Source: Candidatus Desulfosporosinus nitrosoreducens
GTDB lineage: Bacteria > Bacillota > Desulfitobacteriia > Desulfitobacteriales > Desulfitobacteriaceae
NCBI RefSeq assembly: GCF_030954495.1
Contig: NZ_JAVHUW010000043.1
Span: 1-64,000, forward strand
Reading direction: 5' to 3'
DNA length: 64,000 nt
Shown: positions 17,578-26,250 of the stretch, piece after piece
Layout of the letters: each line of letters begins with the position of its first letter
How positions within the stretch are numbered: position 1 is the first letter of the stretch
Position numbers and translations under genes: made by a program
The notes under the pieces: model-generated
What the model was told of the DNA's origin: nothing
The model's database searches: none
What the model saw: the letters and a program-made list of their open reading frames with translations, nothing else

Positions 17578-17609
17578 TCTCAGAATGGACAACGTTGTCC
17601 ATTCTGAGA
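17578..17609. repeat. Perfect 32-bp palindrome without a loop
   Basis: TCTCAGAATGGACAAC is immediately followed by its exact reverse complement. Related sequence occurs at 5171-5203 (TCGACAACATTGTCGATTTTGAGAC) and one half (TCTCAGAATGG) at 40804-40814. This suggests a dispersed palindromic repeat family in this genome. Confidence 0.6.
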
Positions 17610-17917
17610 TGCTTAATAATGATTGACACCGTTAGGAGCTATACATTATTTCTATATTAGTAGAACATAGTTTTGCACTCCATAAAAAAACCTGTAGATG
17701 ATCACCATGTGCTTGTCAATCCATGAAGATACCTATAGTTTTTTGCTCATTTTCCGGTTCATTGGTTAAACCAATAATCAGGAAAATTCCCAGTTAAAAT
17801 GACTGGAACTATTTTTTCATTTTTCTTTCGGAAATTTCGTGACGTTTTGGGAGTTTGAACGTTATTAGATATAGAAGGTAAATTCCTTAAACATCATCAC
17901 AAAAGAAGGAGAACAAC

Positions 17918-18442
17918 ATGAAAAAATTATGGTCAAGTATGACTCTATTAGGCGTGGGGGTTTTACTCGTCGGAGGGATCTTATGGTTTCACAGGATTGG
18001 ACCTGATGCAGTCCAGACCAAAACTGCAGCGAATGCAATGCAAACATCAGCTGAGACCTCAAAGGTTGCCGGGGACAATAAACCGGCCCCCAAAACAAAT
18101 ACAGCTCAGCCTAACGAAGAACAGCCAAACCAGGCAAGAGTTAATGTCAATGCGGATATGGAAATCGTTAAAAACGACCAGGCTCAAGTCGATGCCGGGC
18201 ATAGCCCTTGGCAGCTCGATCCGGTGTTTGTTGCTTCCGTCTTTGTCAATACGGGACTTGGCAGCGGTAAAATGAATCAAAACGAAGTTCCTGATTCCGC
18301 TTTCGTTTTAAGTGAAAAAACTGAAGCTGAAGCTGTGGTCAAAGTAAACGCCGGACCTGTTAAACAAGTTTATCTCAAACGGCTTGTAGAGCAAAATGAA
18401 AAAGGCATTTGGACTGTTATCGGATATGATCCCAAAGAATAG
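17918..18442 (+). CDS. Membrane-anchored hypothetical protein
   Basis: A 174-residue protein with one N-terminal membrane segment (about 7-25) and the rest predicted outside the cell. A polar, low-complexity linker (about 38-85) leads to a compact domain (about 100-174) with strands such as VFVASVFVNTGLG and AEAVVKVNAGPVKQVYLKR, ending GIWTVIGYDPKE. No family is recognised. The layout suggests a small secreted sensor or binding domain. Ribosome binding site GAAGGAGAAC. Single gene. Confidence 0.65.
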   Translation: MKKLWSSMTLLGVGVLLVGGILWFHRIGPDAVQTKTAANAMQTSAETSKVAGDNKPAPKTNTAQPNEEQPNQARVNVNADMEIVKNDQAQVDAGHSPWQLDPVFVASVFVNTGLGSGKMNQNEVPDSAFVLSEKTEAEAVVKVNAGPVKQVYLKRLVEQNEKGIWTVIGYDPKE

Positions 18443-18657
18443 CAACTCCTTGGGTGCCTCACGCTGGGCATCCTTGCTCCTGGCTAAGGACAGATTTTTT
18501 CTTGATACCCGCCGCAATCCGGTTCGGAGAGTAGGCGGAAGTACAGCCTTTCGCTACTTTCCAATCCCGGTACACCCCTAAAGTTTCCCCAAGAGTAATA
18601 CACCGCTCGGTAAATTGCGGATAGTGTATCCCTATATTCACCCGGCTGTAAACCTTT

Positions 18658-19035
18658 TTATCCTCTCTTTTTATGCAGTTTGTCAGTTGCCTTCCTCATG
18701 TTCTCAGCAGCTCTAAATTCAACTATTTTACTGATTAAGCCATAAGGTATAGGCTTTTTTATTGGAAATTGCACTGCTCCTTTAGAGCTCTTATATGCCA
18801 TTAACTCCTGTTTAAACGCCTCAATCCCACTTGCAGTTGGATAAAAGCCGATGTGATTTTTGCAAGCAGCAAAATACACTAAAATTCCGTGCAAATCGAA
18901 AGCGGGCATTTGATAGCTTATCTTTTCATTGGCATCTGGTGCAGCCTCTTTTATGACTTTTCTTAACATCTCAAGTATTTCCTGAATATCAGGGGGAAAT
19001 TGCCCAATATATTCATCAATTGACTTAGGTCTCAT
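18658..19035 (-). CDS. DUF1801/YdhG-family protein
   Basis: A 125-residue cytoplasmic protein of the DUF1801 family (YdhG/YdeI-like), some members of which are described as intracellular iron chaperones. Family features are the opening IDEYIGQFPPDIQEILEMLR, KISYQMPAFDLHG in the middle, HIGFYPTASGIEAF and KGAVQFPIKKPIP. Complete length. Ribosome binding site GAAGGAA. It stands alone, and its function here is not shown. The 215 bp between it and 18442 holds no supported gene. Confidence 0.8.
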   Translation of the reverse strand: MRPKSIDEYIGQFPPDIQEILEMLRKVIKEAAPDANEKISYQMPAFDLHGILVYFAACKNHIGFYPTASGIEAFKQELMAYKSSKGAVQFPIKKPIPYGLISKIVEFRAAENMRKATDKLHKKRG

Positions 19036-19293
19036 TTTTTCCTTCCTTCTTTCATTCTTCTGTTTGGCAGTGCTTAACCCTGCAATCTTGGGAATAGCTG
19101 GCCTTGGATATCCAGCCTTTTCATCCGGCTCGAAAGTAAGCCGTTACTAAGCCAGTTGACCCGTTTTCAATACCATCCCGTTCCTCTTCTTAAGATAATC
19201 GCATAATTAACTGCTATACCAGCGGTATGGCTTGTTTATTTTTGAGCTATTATCCATATAATTATTTTAAGATAAAGGTCTGGAGGTGCTTTC

Positions 19294-21060
19294 ATGGACA
19301 ATGACTCCTTAAAAGAAACCAAAAGTGTTTCACCTGAGAAAGTATTAGAAACGATTCAAGAGTACATAAAATCCAGCCTGGACGAGTTCCACATTCCGGG
19401 CACAGCCGTGGCCGTGGTCAAAGATGATGACATAATTTTTCTGGAAGGCTTCGGCAAACGGGACATAGAGCATGAACTGCCTGTCACTCCTGATACGCTA
19501 TTTGCTATCGGATCGAGTACAAAAGCATTCACAACAATGTCCGTCGGTATACTGGTTGACGACGGGAAGCTGGATTGGGACAAACCTGTCGCAACTTATG
19601 TTCCAGAGTTCAAATTACAGGATCAATATGCCAGTGAAAATGCAACACTAAGAGATCTCGCTACACACCGTGTAGGCCTTCCACGGCATGACTTAGTCTG
19701 GTATAAGGCACCGCTCTCCCGTGCAGAGATAGTACTTCGTCTATCTCACCTTGCTTTCTCTAAGCCGTTCCGAACTACCTTCCAATATCAAAACATGATG
19801 TACCTGACTCTCGGCTACGTGGTTGAAAAAATATCCAAGCAAAGTTGGGAGACCTTTGTCCGAACACGAATCCTTGACCCATTGGGTATGAAACGAACCA
19901 ACTTCTCCGTCAATGAACTTCAACATGATAATAATTTTGCCAAACCTTACAAGGTTGTTAAGCAAACGATCAAAGAAACGTCATTTGCTAACATCGACTC
20001 AATAGGACCTGCAGGCTCTATAAATTCCTCAGTTCGGGAAATGGCACAATGGGTTAGGCTTCATCTCAATAACGGGAATTTTCAATCGAATCAGCTGATT
20101 AGCGAAAATAACCTTAAACAAATGCACTCTCCCCACATTTCGACAGGACCATCACAAGACGGACGAATTCTTTTTCCCAGTTATGGTTTGGGTTGGTTCA
20201 CCGAAGTATACAGAGGGCATCACCTTGTTCAGCATGGCGGAAACATCGATGGGTTCACTGCCCTGGTCGCAATGGTTCCCCGGGAAAATATGGGGATTGT
20301 AATTCTGAGTAACCAGGAGCATAGTGTATTCCCTACGGCTGCAGCTTATACTATACTCGATACATTTCTGGAACTTCCCAAGATAGATTGGAACACATTC
20401 CTGAAAGACAAGATTGGCAAGCTCATTACTTCACAGAGTAAAAATAAAGGGCAAGTGGATGAGAATCGCGTTCTTGACACGAAGCCCTCTCACGAGCAAT
20501 CTGCCTATGTGGGGGAATTCGAGCATCCGGCTTATGGTGTCATCTCGATAACAGCGCAGGGAGATCATCTCTATATTGGCTACCATGCTCTTGCCAAACG
20601 ACTGGTACTTGAACACTATCACTATGATGTCTTTTCCTTTGCGTTCAACGAGGTAACCTTCAGCGAAGGTGACTTCAGCCAAAATTTCAAGGTTCAATTT
20701 CATAGCGATCTTCGGGGGAAAATTTCTCATCTAACCGTTCAATTTGAACTCTTGCTTGAGCCGATTGAGTTTGTGCGGAAAACGGCAGCGAAATTTCTAA
20801 GTCAGGAACTATTAGAGAAATATGTTGGGGAATACGATCTTGCCGGTGTAACCGTCAGCGTTGCGCTGCGCAATCAAGCCACACTGACTGCAACTGTTCC
20901 TGGTCAGCCTACCTATGAATTGCTTCCTAGCAATGAGACGGAATTTAGTATTAAGGGGTTATCTGGTTTTGAGATTCAATTCGTATTGGATGAACGCGGA
21001 GCTTGCTCTGAAGCTAAGTTCAAGCAACCTAATGGCACATTTGGATTAAAGCGCAAGTAG
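19294..21060 (+). CDS. Serine beta-lactamase-family hydrolase with C-terminal DUF3471-like domains
   Basis: A 588-residue protein of the class C beta-lactamase/esterase superfamily. SxxK reads SSTK with Ser74 and Lys77. The YxN motif is YQN at 165-167, and an HGGNIDGF segment near 312-319 takes the KTG position. About 200 residues beyond the catalytic domain form a beta-rich tail resembling DUF3471. There is no signal peptide, so it is probably cytoplasmic and more likely an esterase or peptidase than a drug-resistance enzyme. Ribosome binding site TGGAGGTG. It is followed by the phosphotransferase gene in the same direction, with an 87-bp gap. Confidence 0.85.
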   Translation: MDNDSLKETKSVSPEKVLETIQEYIKSSLDEFHIPGTAVAVVKDDDIIFLEGFGKRDIEHELPVTPDTLFAIGSSTKAFTTMSVGILVDDGKLDWDKPVATYVPEFKLQDQYASENATLRDLATHRVGLPRHDLVWYKAPLSRAEIVLRLSHLAFSKPFRTTFQYQNMMYLTLGYVVEKISKQSWETFVRTRILDPLGMKRTNFSVNELQHDNNFAKPYKVVKQTIKETSFANIDSIGPAGSINSSVREMAQWVRLHLNNGNFQSNQLISENNLKQMHSPHISTGPSQDGRILFPSYGLGWFTEVYRGHHLVQHGGNIDGFTALVAMVPRENMGIVILSNQEHSVFPTAAAYTILDTFLELPKIDWNTFLKDKIGKLITSQSKNKGQVDENRVLDTKPSHEQSAYVGEFEHPAYGVISITAQGDHLYIGYHALAKRLVLEHYHYDVFSFAFNEVTFSEGDFSQNFKVQFHSDLRGKISHLTVQFELLLEPIEFVRKTAAKFLSQELLEKYVGEYDLAGVTVSVALRNQATLTATVPGQPTYELLPSNETEFSIKGLSGFEIQFVLDERGACSEAKFKQPNGTFGLKRK

Positions 21061-21147
21061 TAATAGCCCTCCCAACAAGCCCCCGCTTCGGCAGATGGTT
21101 ATCCTTGCTGTAAAAAATATTAGTTGTACCTGAAAGGACACTTATTC

Positions 21148-22122
21148 ATGAGTATTAACGAGTTCAGGGAGAGAATGTACACTCGTTGGGGAATAGAAAG
21201 CCTTCCTTCACACCTTGAAAGTCTTTATGGAATTAGAATCGCCCAAGCGACGAAACTCGATTTAGGAATCTTTCGCATCGACCGGCATGATGGACCAAGC
21301 TGGTTAGCACGGCTGTTCCCTAAAGCCATGCCACTAGAGCAAATTCAGGGCGATGCGGAGATTCTTAGTTACTTAGAACAGCATAATTACCCCGCCGAAC
21401 GATGCGCTCTGCCCGATTCAGTCTTCATGCACGAAGAACAACCAGTCCTGATAACTGATTTTGTCGCTGGGACTAAGCCGAAAGGCAGCGCTAAAGCCTT
21501 TTATTTTGCCGGTATTTTGCTTGGCCGCCTACACACGTTACCCCTAGCTTCAGGTGCTATGTCACGAAAAGGTGGGGCTTGGCACCATTTAGCCGTTCAG
21601 GGAGGTCCACGAGAAGAAATCGAGGCCGCACAATCATTTGTCCTCAGCTCAGAGCAAAATGTGTCAATTGAAGAGCGCTCACACTATGAAACATTACTAA
21701 ACGAACTCAGGCAGCTTGATGATCTCCATGATATGCCGCAAGCCCTTATCCATCCGGACTTCGTCCCTTCAAACATGATCAAAGTGGAGGTTGGGAATTG
21801 GGCAGTTATCGACTGGTCCGGAGCTGGACGGGGGCCACGCATCTTTTCTCTTGGGTTTCTTCTCTGGGCTGCCGGCTTACGAGGGGATCTGCAATGCGTC
21901 GATGCCGTCGTCACTGGTTACCGTAAATATATCAATCTTGATATTGACGAATTAAAACGGCTCGCGAAGGCGATAGGTTTTCGACCTCTCATCTGGGATT
22001 GCTGGGCGTTCAGCATGGGCCGAAAGACACTCATTGAAGCGGCGCAGGGAGTATCGCTGACGCGAGAGATCACGAAGGCGATAACTGACCGTTCAATGCA
22101 GGCATTTAAGAACTTCACTTAA
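21148..22122 (+). CDS. Aminoglycoside-phosphotransferase-family kinase
   Basis: A 324-residue protein of the APH/choline-kinase fold. The catalytic Brenner motif HPDFVPSN (H-x-D-x4-N) and the metal-binding VIDWSGAG are both present, as expected of an active kinase. The substrate is unknown. Such genes phosphorylate antibiotics, homoserine or other small alcohols. The start is ATG 21148 after AAAGGACA. A longer frame from TTG 21124 has no usable ribosome binding site. A bidirectional terminator follows. Confidence 0.8.
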   Translation: MSINEFRERMYTRWGIESLPSHLESLYGIRIAQATKLDLGIFRIDRHDGPSWLARLFPKAMPLEQIQGDAEILSYLEQHNYPAERCALPDSVFMHEEQPVLITDFVAGTKPKGSAKAFYFAGILLGRLHTLPLASGAMSRKGGAWHHLAVQGGPREEIEAAQSFVLSSEQNVSIEERSHYETLLNELRQLDDLHDMPQALIHPDFVPSNMIKVEVGNWAVIDWSGAGRGPRIFSLGFLLWAAGLRGDLQCVDAVVTGYRKYINLDIDELKRLAKAIGFRPLIWDCWAFSMGRKTLIEAAQGVSLTREITKAITDRSMQAFKNFT

Positions 22123-22127
22123 AACAA

Positions 22128-22170
22128 AAGGCGTTGACAAGAATAGTTTCATCTTCTTAGTCAACGCCTT
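22128..22170. terminator. Bidirectional terminator
   Basis: AAGGCGTTGAC (22128-22138) pairs perfectly with 22160-22170. It sits between the convergent kinase gene and the SHOCT-domain gene. Confidence 0.75.
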
Positions 22171-22177
22171 AACCCCA

Positions 22178-22429
22178 TCAGGACATTAGATCTTGTTTTC
22201 TTCTCTTAAATTCCTCAACATCAATCTCGCCTTTCGCATATCTGGTGCGAAGAATTTCCAGCGCATTGTCTGTTTGTCTTGTGAGACCGTGAGCGTGGCA
22301 GCTATCCCTATGGCCACGGAATATTCTTACGATGACTACAATTATTACGACCCATAATATTAAATGTATAGCCATGCTAAGTAGCCCCAGTCCCATAAGA
22401 CCACCGCTCAGAAGTCCAAATCCAGCCAT
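22178..22429 (-). CDS. Small membrane protein with SHOCT domain
   Basis: An 83-residue protein. A single membrane helix (about 15-37) is followed by a short cytoplasmic linker and a SHOCT domain (about 54-81, ALEILRTRYAKGEIDVEEF). SHOCT domains are short helical oligomerisation modules at protein ends. Function unknown. Ribosome binding site AAGGAGG. Confidence 0.85.
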   Translation of the reverse strand: MAGFGLLSGGLMGLGLLSMAIHLILWVVIIVVIVRIFRGHRDSCHAHGLTRQTDNALEILRTRYAKGEIDVEEFKRRKQDLMS

Positions 22430-22562
22430 GTCGATTCCTCCTTAAAATTCTTGAGTTCATAATGAACTATACTCCTAGTGCAGCGCTTATTGATGTGAAA
22501 GGTATGAACAAATTGTTAAAGAATTAATAAGGTTAGGCAATGAACAAACGACAAAAGCAAGG

Positions 22563-22667
22563 TTGCACCGGGGTTGAATGATCACTTTATTTCCGGCCTT
22601 ATAAAAGCGCTCCGCAAGCGCTAAGTCCACCTGTTATTAAGACTGTCTTCCCATTTGCTCTTATAAT
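22563..22667 (-). pseudogene. Short-chain dehydrogenase remnant
   Basis: After a good ribosome binding site (GGAGGTAATC) the minus strand reads ANGKTVLITGGLSACGALL, the nucleotide-binding opening of a short-chain dehydrogenase (TGGxSxxG), then a stop. One frame over it continues FYKAGNKVIIQPR, the next family segment (AKAFYKAGNKVIICGR type). So a frameshift lies near the GG loop, the start codon is lost, and the rest of the gene is missing. The remaining 22430-22914 gap shows only A/T-rich promoter-like sequence. Confidence 0.6.
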
Positions 22668-22914
22668 GATTACCTCCTTAAATGTTATATATTATATTAT
22701 TTTTAATCTTCGTAAAGACAGACCTGTGCTATTACCGTTTTAATTATACACCGATTTTCCAGCGTAAGGATGGCTGATCTGCTAGTCTTTCTGGAAGATG
22801 GTAAATCGTCAACTTACGAAGATGATTATGTATTAGTCTTTGAATAATATACAGACCGGATTTTTATTATGATATAATGATCGTACATATTATTTTAATG
22901 GGGGGAGTTACAGT

Positions 22915-23463
22915 ATGAAAAAAGTAGTCGCTTTTATAGGAAGTCCAAGAAAAAACGGCAACACGGCCACCCTTGTGCGGGAAGTTATTCAGGGAGCGCA
23001 AGAGGCCGGTGCCGAAACAACTGTATTTAACCTTTATGATATGAATATCAAGCCCTGCCAAGGCTGCTTGGTTTGTCGCAAGACAGGACAGTGCGTCATG
23101 CAAGACGATTTCCAGAACATGTTTAAACATATTGTTGATGCCGATGTTGTGGTTTTCGGCTCGCCCATATATCTTTGGCAGGTTACAGCTCAAACGAAAC
23201 TGTTATGGGATAGACTCTGCGGCTTGTTCGATGAAAACCACAAGCCCAGGTATGCTGCTAAAAACCTGATCATGGTATATTCTCAAGGAAATCCAACCGC
23301 ACAGGCTTTTCAGACATCCTTTCAAACCACTGAAGCTATGTTTAAGATGTTTGGCTTAAATGTAGTGAATACTATTTTACAAACGGGCGGCAATGCCCCC
23401 AATGCAGCAGCTAATAATAAAGAACTTTTAGCAAAAGCTTATGAAGCAGGAAAGGCAATCTAG
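22915..23463 (+). CDS. Flavodoxin-fold NAD(P)H-dependent FMN reductase
   Basis: A 182-residue flavoprotein. The FMN-phosphate loop is GSPRKNGNT (9-17). A cysteine cluster, CQGCLVCRKTGQCVMQDDF (about 49-67), is shared with iron-sulfur flavoproteins (Isf-like) and related reductases. GSPIYLW near residue 83 is the typical second flavin loop. It is probably a redox enzyme reducing quinones or metal/aromatic compounds; substrate not shown. Ribosome binding site GGGGGGAG, promoter-like TATAAT upstream. Single gene. Confidence 0.85.
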   Translation: MKKVVAFIGSPRKNGNTATLVREVIQGAQEAGAETTVFNLYDMNIKPCQGCLVCRKTGQCVMQDDFQNMFKHIVDADVVVFGSPIYLWQVTAQTKLLWDRLCGLFDENHKPRYAAKNLIMVYSQGNPTAQAFQTSFQTTEAMFKMFGLNVVNTILQTGGNAPNAAANNKELLAKAYEAGKAI

Positions 23464-23632
23464 CCAAGAGAGCGACAACATTAACCACAATCCGCCGGAG
23501 ACCTAGTGTACCGTTTCATTTATTTAGCTTTGATTAATTAAAGTACTTAGAGTTAATTTACTGCTAGCTGGAATTGAGTATTGGTTCAGTTTATACTATT
23601 ATTAATGCTAAATATTTGAAGGCATTTGTGAG

Positions 23633-24013
23633 GTGAAACAATTGGATAAGTTTGTAGATATTGTTTCTGAACGAAAAATTCAAGAAGCTATTGAACGTGG
23701 TAAACTAAAAAACCTTCCTGGAGAGGGTAAACCTGTAACGATTGAGAATTTATATTTTTTGCCTCCTGAATTTAAATTTGCATATACCGTTTTAAAAAAT
23801 GGAGGTTATCTTAACCTAAATGAAGCTGATGAACCTAAAGTTTCTTTAAACAGCAACGCAAGAGATTTGTTAAATGAGCAATCATCTAATTCTACAATTG
23901 TTGACACTGATGGAAACCGGTCAAACGTGAAACCTGTTAATATGACTGAATATGCCAAAGAAAAAGCTCTAAGTTATAGTATTATGAGAGATTACAGACG
24001 TGGAAGATATTAA
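23633..24013 (+). CDS. DUF1992 (DnaJ-homologue C28 type) protein
   Basis: A 126-residue protein with the DUF1992 core: VSERKIQEAIERGKLKNLPGEGKP, then LPPEFKFAYTVLKNGGYL. The family is described as a DnaJ-associated conserved domain without known activity. Here the core fills the first 65 residues and the tail is short and polar. The start is either GTG 23633 or TTG 23642. The sequence GAGGTG six bases before the TTG makes the latter equally possible. Terminator directly downstream. Confidence 0.75.
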   Translation: MKQLDKFVDIVSERKIQEAIERGKLKNLPGEGKPVTIENLYFLPPEFKFAYTVLKNGGYLNLNEADEPKVSLNSNARDLLNEQSSNSTIVDTDGNRSNVKPVNMTEYAKEKALSYSIMRDYRRGRY

Positions 24014-24025
24014 GTGCTCTTATAG

Positions 24026-24062
24026 AAAGGTGTAACCCCTATCAATTCAGGGTTACACCTTT
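24026..24062 (+). terminator. Terminator after the DUF1992 gene
   Basis: AAAGGTGTAACCC (24026-24038) pairs perfectly with 24050-24062 and ends in a T run. Confidence 0.8.
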
Positions 24063-24236
24063 TTAAAATGCTTCATGCAAAGGCAGCTGCACAACCGAAC
24101 TACAGCCTGCAACCATGGGCGCAGTCATATCATCATAGGTTCCGTTCTCAAATTGAAAGAGCGTGATCAAGCCCGAGAGCTGGTCGGGCTTGGCCAGAAA
24201 AATTACCAGCTTAGGCGTTTCATCCTGTTTGGCTGT
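24063..24236 (-). pseudogene. DUF169-family remnant
   Basis: The minus strand carries a frame of 57 codons bounded by stops: TAKQDETPKLVIFLAKPDQL, then LITLFQFENGTYDD and TAPMVAGCSSVV. This closely follows the middle of DUF169 proteins (PDQLSALI…ENGxYDD…APxxxGC). There is no start codon, and both ends of the family (normally about 230 residues) are missing. It is a remnant between the DUF1992 terminator and the methyltransferase stop. Confidence 0.65.
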
Positions 24237-24296
24237 TCAAGAGGTCTGAAGAACACCCTCTGCAGTGCTCCCTTTAACGTTCCAAAAACACTGATC

Positions 24297-25100
24297 TCAG
24301 CGGGCAATAAAGAGGCCGGATTCCTTAGTCACATAGATATGCCCTTCACTTTCGATCAGACGATCCAAATAATCTTTAAAGCTGCTGATGCGTTCCGGGG
24401 TCATAAACGCTGCCAGGCGCGGACTGCCCGACGACATGAGGTAATCGATAATCGGCTGCGCTTCGGTCACCTCAAGATGATCCGCATACTTCTCCAGCTG
24501 AATATGCTCAAAAAAGCCGCTCAGCTGCCCGTAGCCGTTCTCCAAACCAAATTTGCCGGCAACGGTTTCCCCCGGAGAAGGCGGCAGGTTGAAAAAGTTG
24601 CGGAACAATTCACGGATCTCGCGGAAGTTGCCCAACCCAATGGTCGTAGCGTACAAAGTACCCCCGGGCTTGAGGACGCGGCGGATCTCCGCGAGAGCCT
24701 TTTTACGGTCAGGTACGTGGTAGAGCATATGATTAGCCACGACAATATCGAAAGCATGGTTAGCAAAAGGGATCTCCTGGGCGTCAACGACCGCAAAGTC
24801 AAAAGCCTCTGAATAATCCTTAAGTCCGGCTTTCGCCGCTTCGAGCATTCCCGCGGAAAAGTCGCTCAGAACGATCGCAGCCTCTGCCGGGAGCCGATCG
24901 GTATTTCTTAGCCAAAGGTAACCCGGGCCACAGCCGAGCTCCAGAACCCGCGCCTTGGGGGGAAATTCGATCTGATCAAAGACCCAGGCCGCAAAGTCCC
25001 TGCTGTTGGTGGAAAACCGGCTCGCAAGCCAAACGCGCCGGTTGTAATTCCCAGCGTCGGCATACTGCTCTTTCAGGTAGTTTGTTTCGTCATAGTGCAT
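24297..25100 (-). CDS. Class I SAM-dependent methyltransferase
   Basis: A 267-residue methyltransferase. Motif I is VLELGCGPGYLWLRN (about 48-62), motif II DFAVVDAQEIPFANHAFDIVV, and motif III EIRRVLKPGGTLYATTIG. It resembles UbiE/BioC-like enzymes; substrate unknown. The start is ATG 25100. GGAGG lies 11 bases before it, and the upstream GTG/TTG codons are too close to that site. It is preceded by a 12-bp operator-like dyad at 25238-25273 and may belong with the second methyltransferase and the TetR gene beyond. Confidence 0.8.
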   Translation of the reverse strand: MHYDETNYLKEQYADAGNYNRRVWLASRFSTNSRDFAAWVFDQIEFPPKARVLELGCGPGYLWLRNTDRLPAEAAIVLSDFSAGMLEAAKAGLKDYSEAFDFAVVDAQEIPFANHAFDIVVANHMLYHVPDRKKALAEIRRVLKPGGTLYATTIGLGNFREIRELFRNFFNLPPSPGETVAGKFGLENGYGQLSGFFEHIQLEKYADHLEVTEAQPIIDYLMSSGSPRLAAFMTPERISSFKDYLDRLIESEGHIYVTKESGLFIAR

Positions 25101-25237
25101 CAGTATCAACACCTCCTTCGGATAGATGGCAAATAATTTACCTAGGAAAGCAATGATTCCGGCAATCCGGAGCCAGCGGCATTATTCTCTGAAAAGCTCC
25201 CTGCAATTCCACTTGGTCGGCATCAAAATCACCGCTC

Positions 25238-25273
25238 AACTAATTCATGTTCTTATTCTACCATGAATTAGTT
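25238..25273 (-). promoter_or_regulatory. 12-bp operator-like dyad
   Basis: AACTAATTCATG (25238-25249) and CATGAATTAGTT (25262-25273) are perfect inverted copies. On the minus strand a TAGAAT sits between them, so a regulator binding here would cover the promoter of the 24297-25100 gene. The ACTAA/TTAGT ends recall the CTAAC/GTTAG operators at 26157-26209. Confidence 0.45.
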
Positions 25274-25347
25274 CTCTTTTTCGAGCTTACCTTATGGATT
25301 TGCTTGATCCCAGCCGGGCGCCCAGCAGAGGATAGGCCAGCCAAAAA

Positions 25348-26019
25348 TTATTTATACAGCCAGACCTGAAAACCGATGCCATATTTTTTTATCTCCGATC
25401 GAGCGAACCGGGTCTCAGCGATCATATCTTGAAACTCTTTTTGCGAATAGGCTCCATTGCGTAAAAATGTCTTAAAGGAAAACTTGACAAAAAAGCGGTC
25501 AAATCCTTTCATGTCCGGGTAATTCTGCATTTCCTCTTCAATGTCCTCCGGCGTGTTTTCACGATTCATGTCCAGGACGAGGGCGATACCGCCGGGTTTT
25601 AAAACCCGGTACATCTCATCCAGGGCTTTTAAAGGCTTGCTGAAATTCTTAAACGCGGCGGAACAAACCACGAAATCAAATTTACCCTCGGGCAATGGCA
25701 AATCAGAAGCGTTGCCTTGTTTAAACTCTACGCTTACGCCCTCTGCTTGGGCGTTTTTCTTTTCGATGGCGACAAAATCCTCGCTCAGTTCAACGCCCGT
25801 CACGACAAACCCACGCCTAGCAAGCTCAATCGCCAGAAAACCCGGCCCGGGCGCTACTTCCAGCACCTGGGCTCCCTTTGCCGTGGCCTCACTGACGAGA
25901 TCGGCGTACCTTTTCATTTCCAAAATTCTTGACCCACGGGTATTCTTGTCGTACCATTTGGCCATAAAGCCTGTTATCGGAATATCCCTCTTCTTTCTGG
26001 CATTTCTCATAAACGACAT
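25348..26019 (-). CDS. Class I SAM-dependent methyltransferase
   Basis: A 223-residue methyltransferase. Motif I is VLEVAPGPGFLAIELAR (about 56-72), then VTGVELSEDFV, KFDFVVCSAAFKNFSKPLKAL and the helix-strand EMYRVLKPGGIALVLDMNRE. It groups with UbiE/Methyltransf_11 enzymes; substrate unknown. It is read divergently from a TetR gene 231 bp away. The spacer holds three TetR-type palindromes, so regulation by that TetR is likely. Confidence 0.82.
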   Translation of the reverse strand: MSFMRNARKKRDIPITGFMAKWYDKNTRGSRILEMKRYADLVSEATAKGAQVLEVAPGPGFLAIELARRGFVVTGVELSEDFVAIEKKNAQAEGVSVEFKQGNASDLPLPEGKFDFVVCSAAFKNFSKPLKALDEMYRVLKPGGIALVLDMNRENTPEDIEEEMQNYPDMKGFDRFFVKFSFKTFLRNGAYSQKEFQDMIAETRFARSEIKKYGIGFQVWLYK

Positions 26020-26156
26020 CCTGATTGCCTCCCATTCTTCTTTGCTGACAAAACTGTGCTTGTTCTTTTGAGCGCCGCTTGTTCATGTCCTGCGCTCTTT
26101 TAGATTCAGCGTTTGACTCTCACGGCTGTCTATGATAAGTTAATAGCGTCAATTCA

Positions 26157-26209
26157 ACTAACGCTGTTAGTCCGAGTAACAGCGTTAGTATATCGCCTAA
26201 CACTGTTAG
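26157..26209. promoter_or_regulatory. Three TetR-type operators in a divergent gap
   Basis: ACTAACGCTGTTAGT (26157-26171), TAACAGCGTTA (26177-26187) and CTAACACTGTTAG (26197-26209) all follow CTAAC-N3-GTTAG or its core. They stand 18-21 bp apart between the methyltransferase (25348-26019) and TetR (26251-26820) genes. Three nearly identical sites suggest strong cooperative autoregulation. Confidence 0.75.
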
Positions 26210-26250
26210 TGTCAAGGCATTTTTTTGTCAAAAAATTTTAGGAGGTCATC

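Noticed and set aside
18459..18641. 60-codon minus-strand frame before the DUF1801 gene
   Set aside because: No ribosome binding site and no recognisable motif; could be the remnant of something but cannot be supported.
24075..24812. 245-codon plus-strand frame
   Set aside because: Antisense shadow of the methyltransferase and DUF169 remnant.
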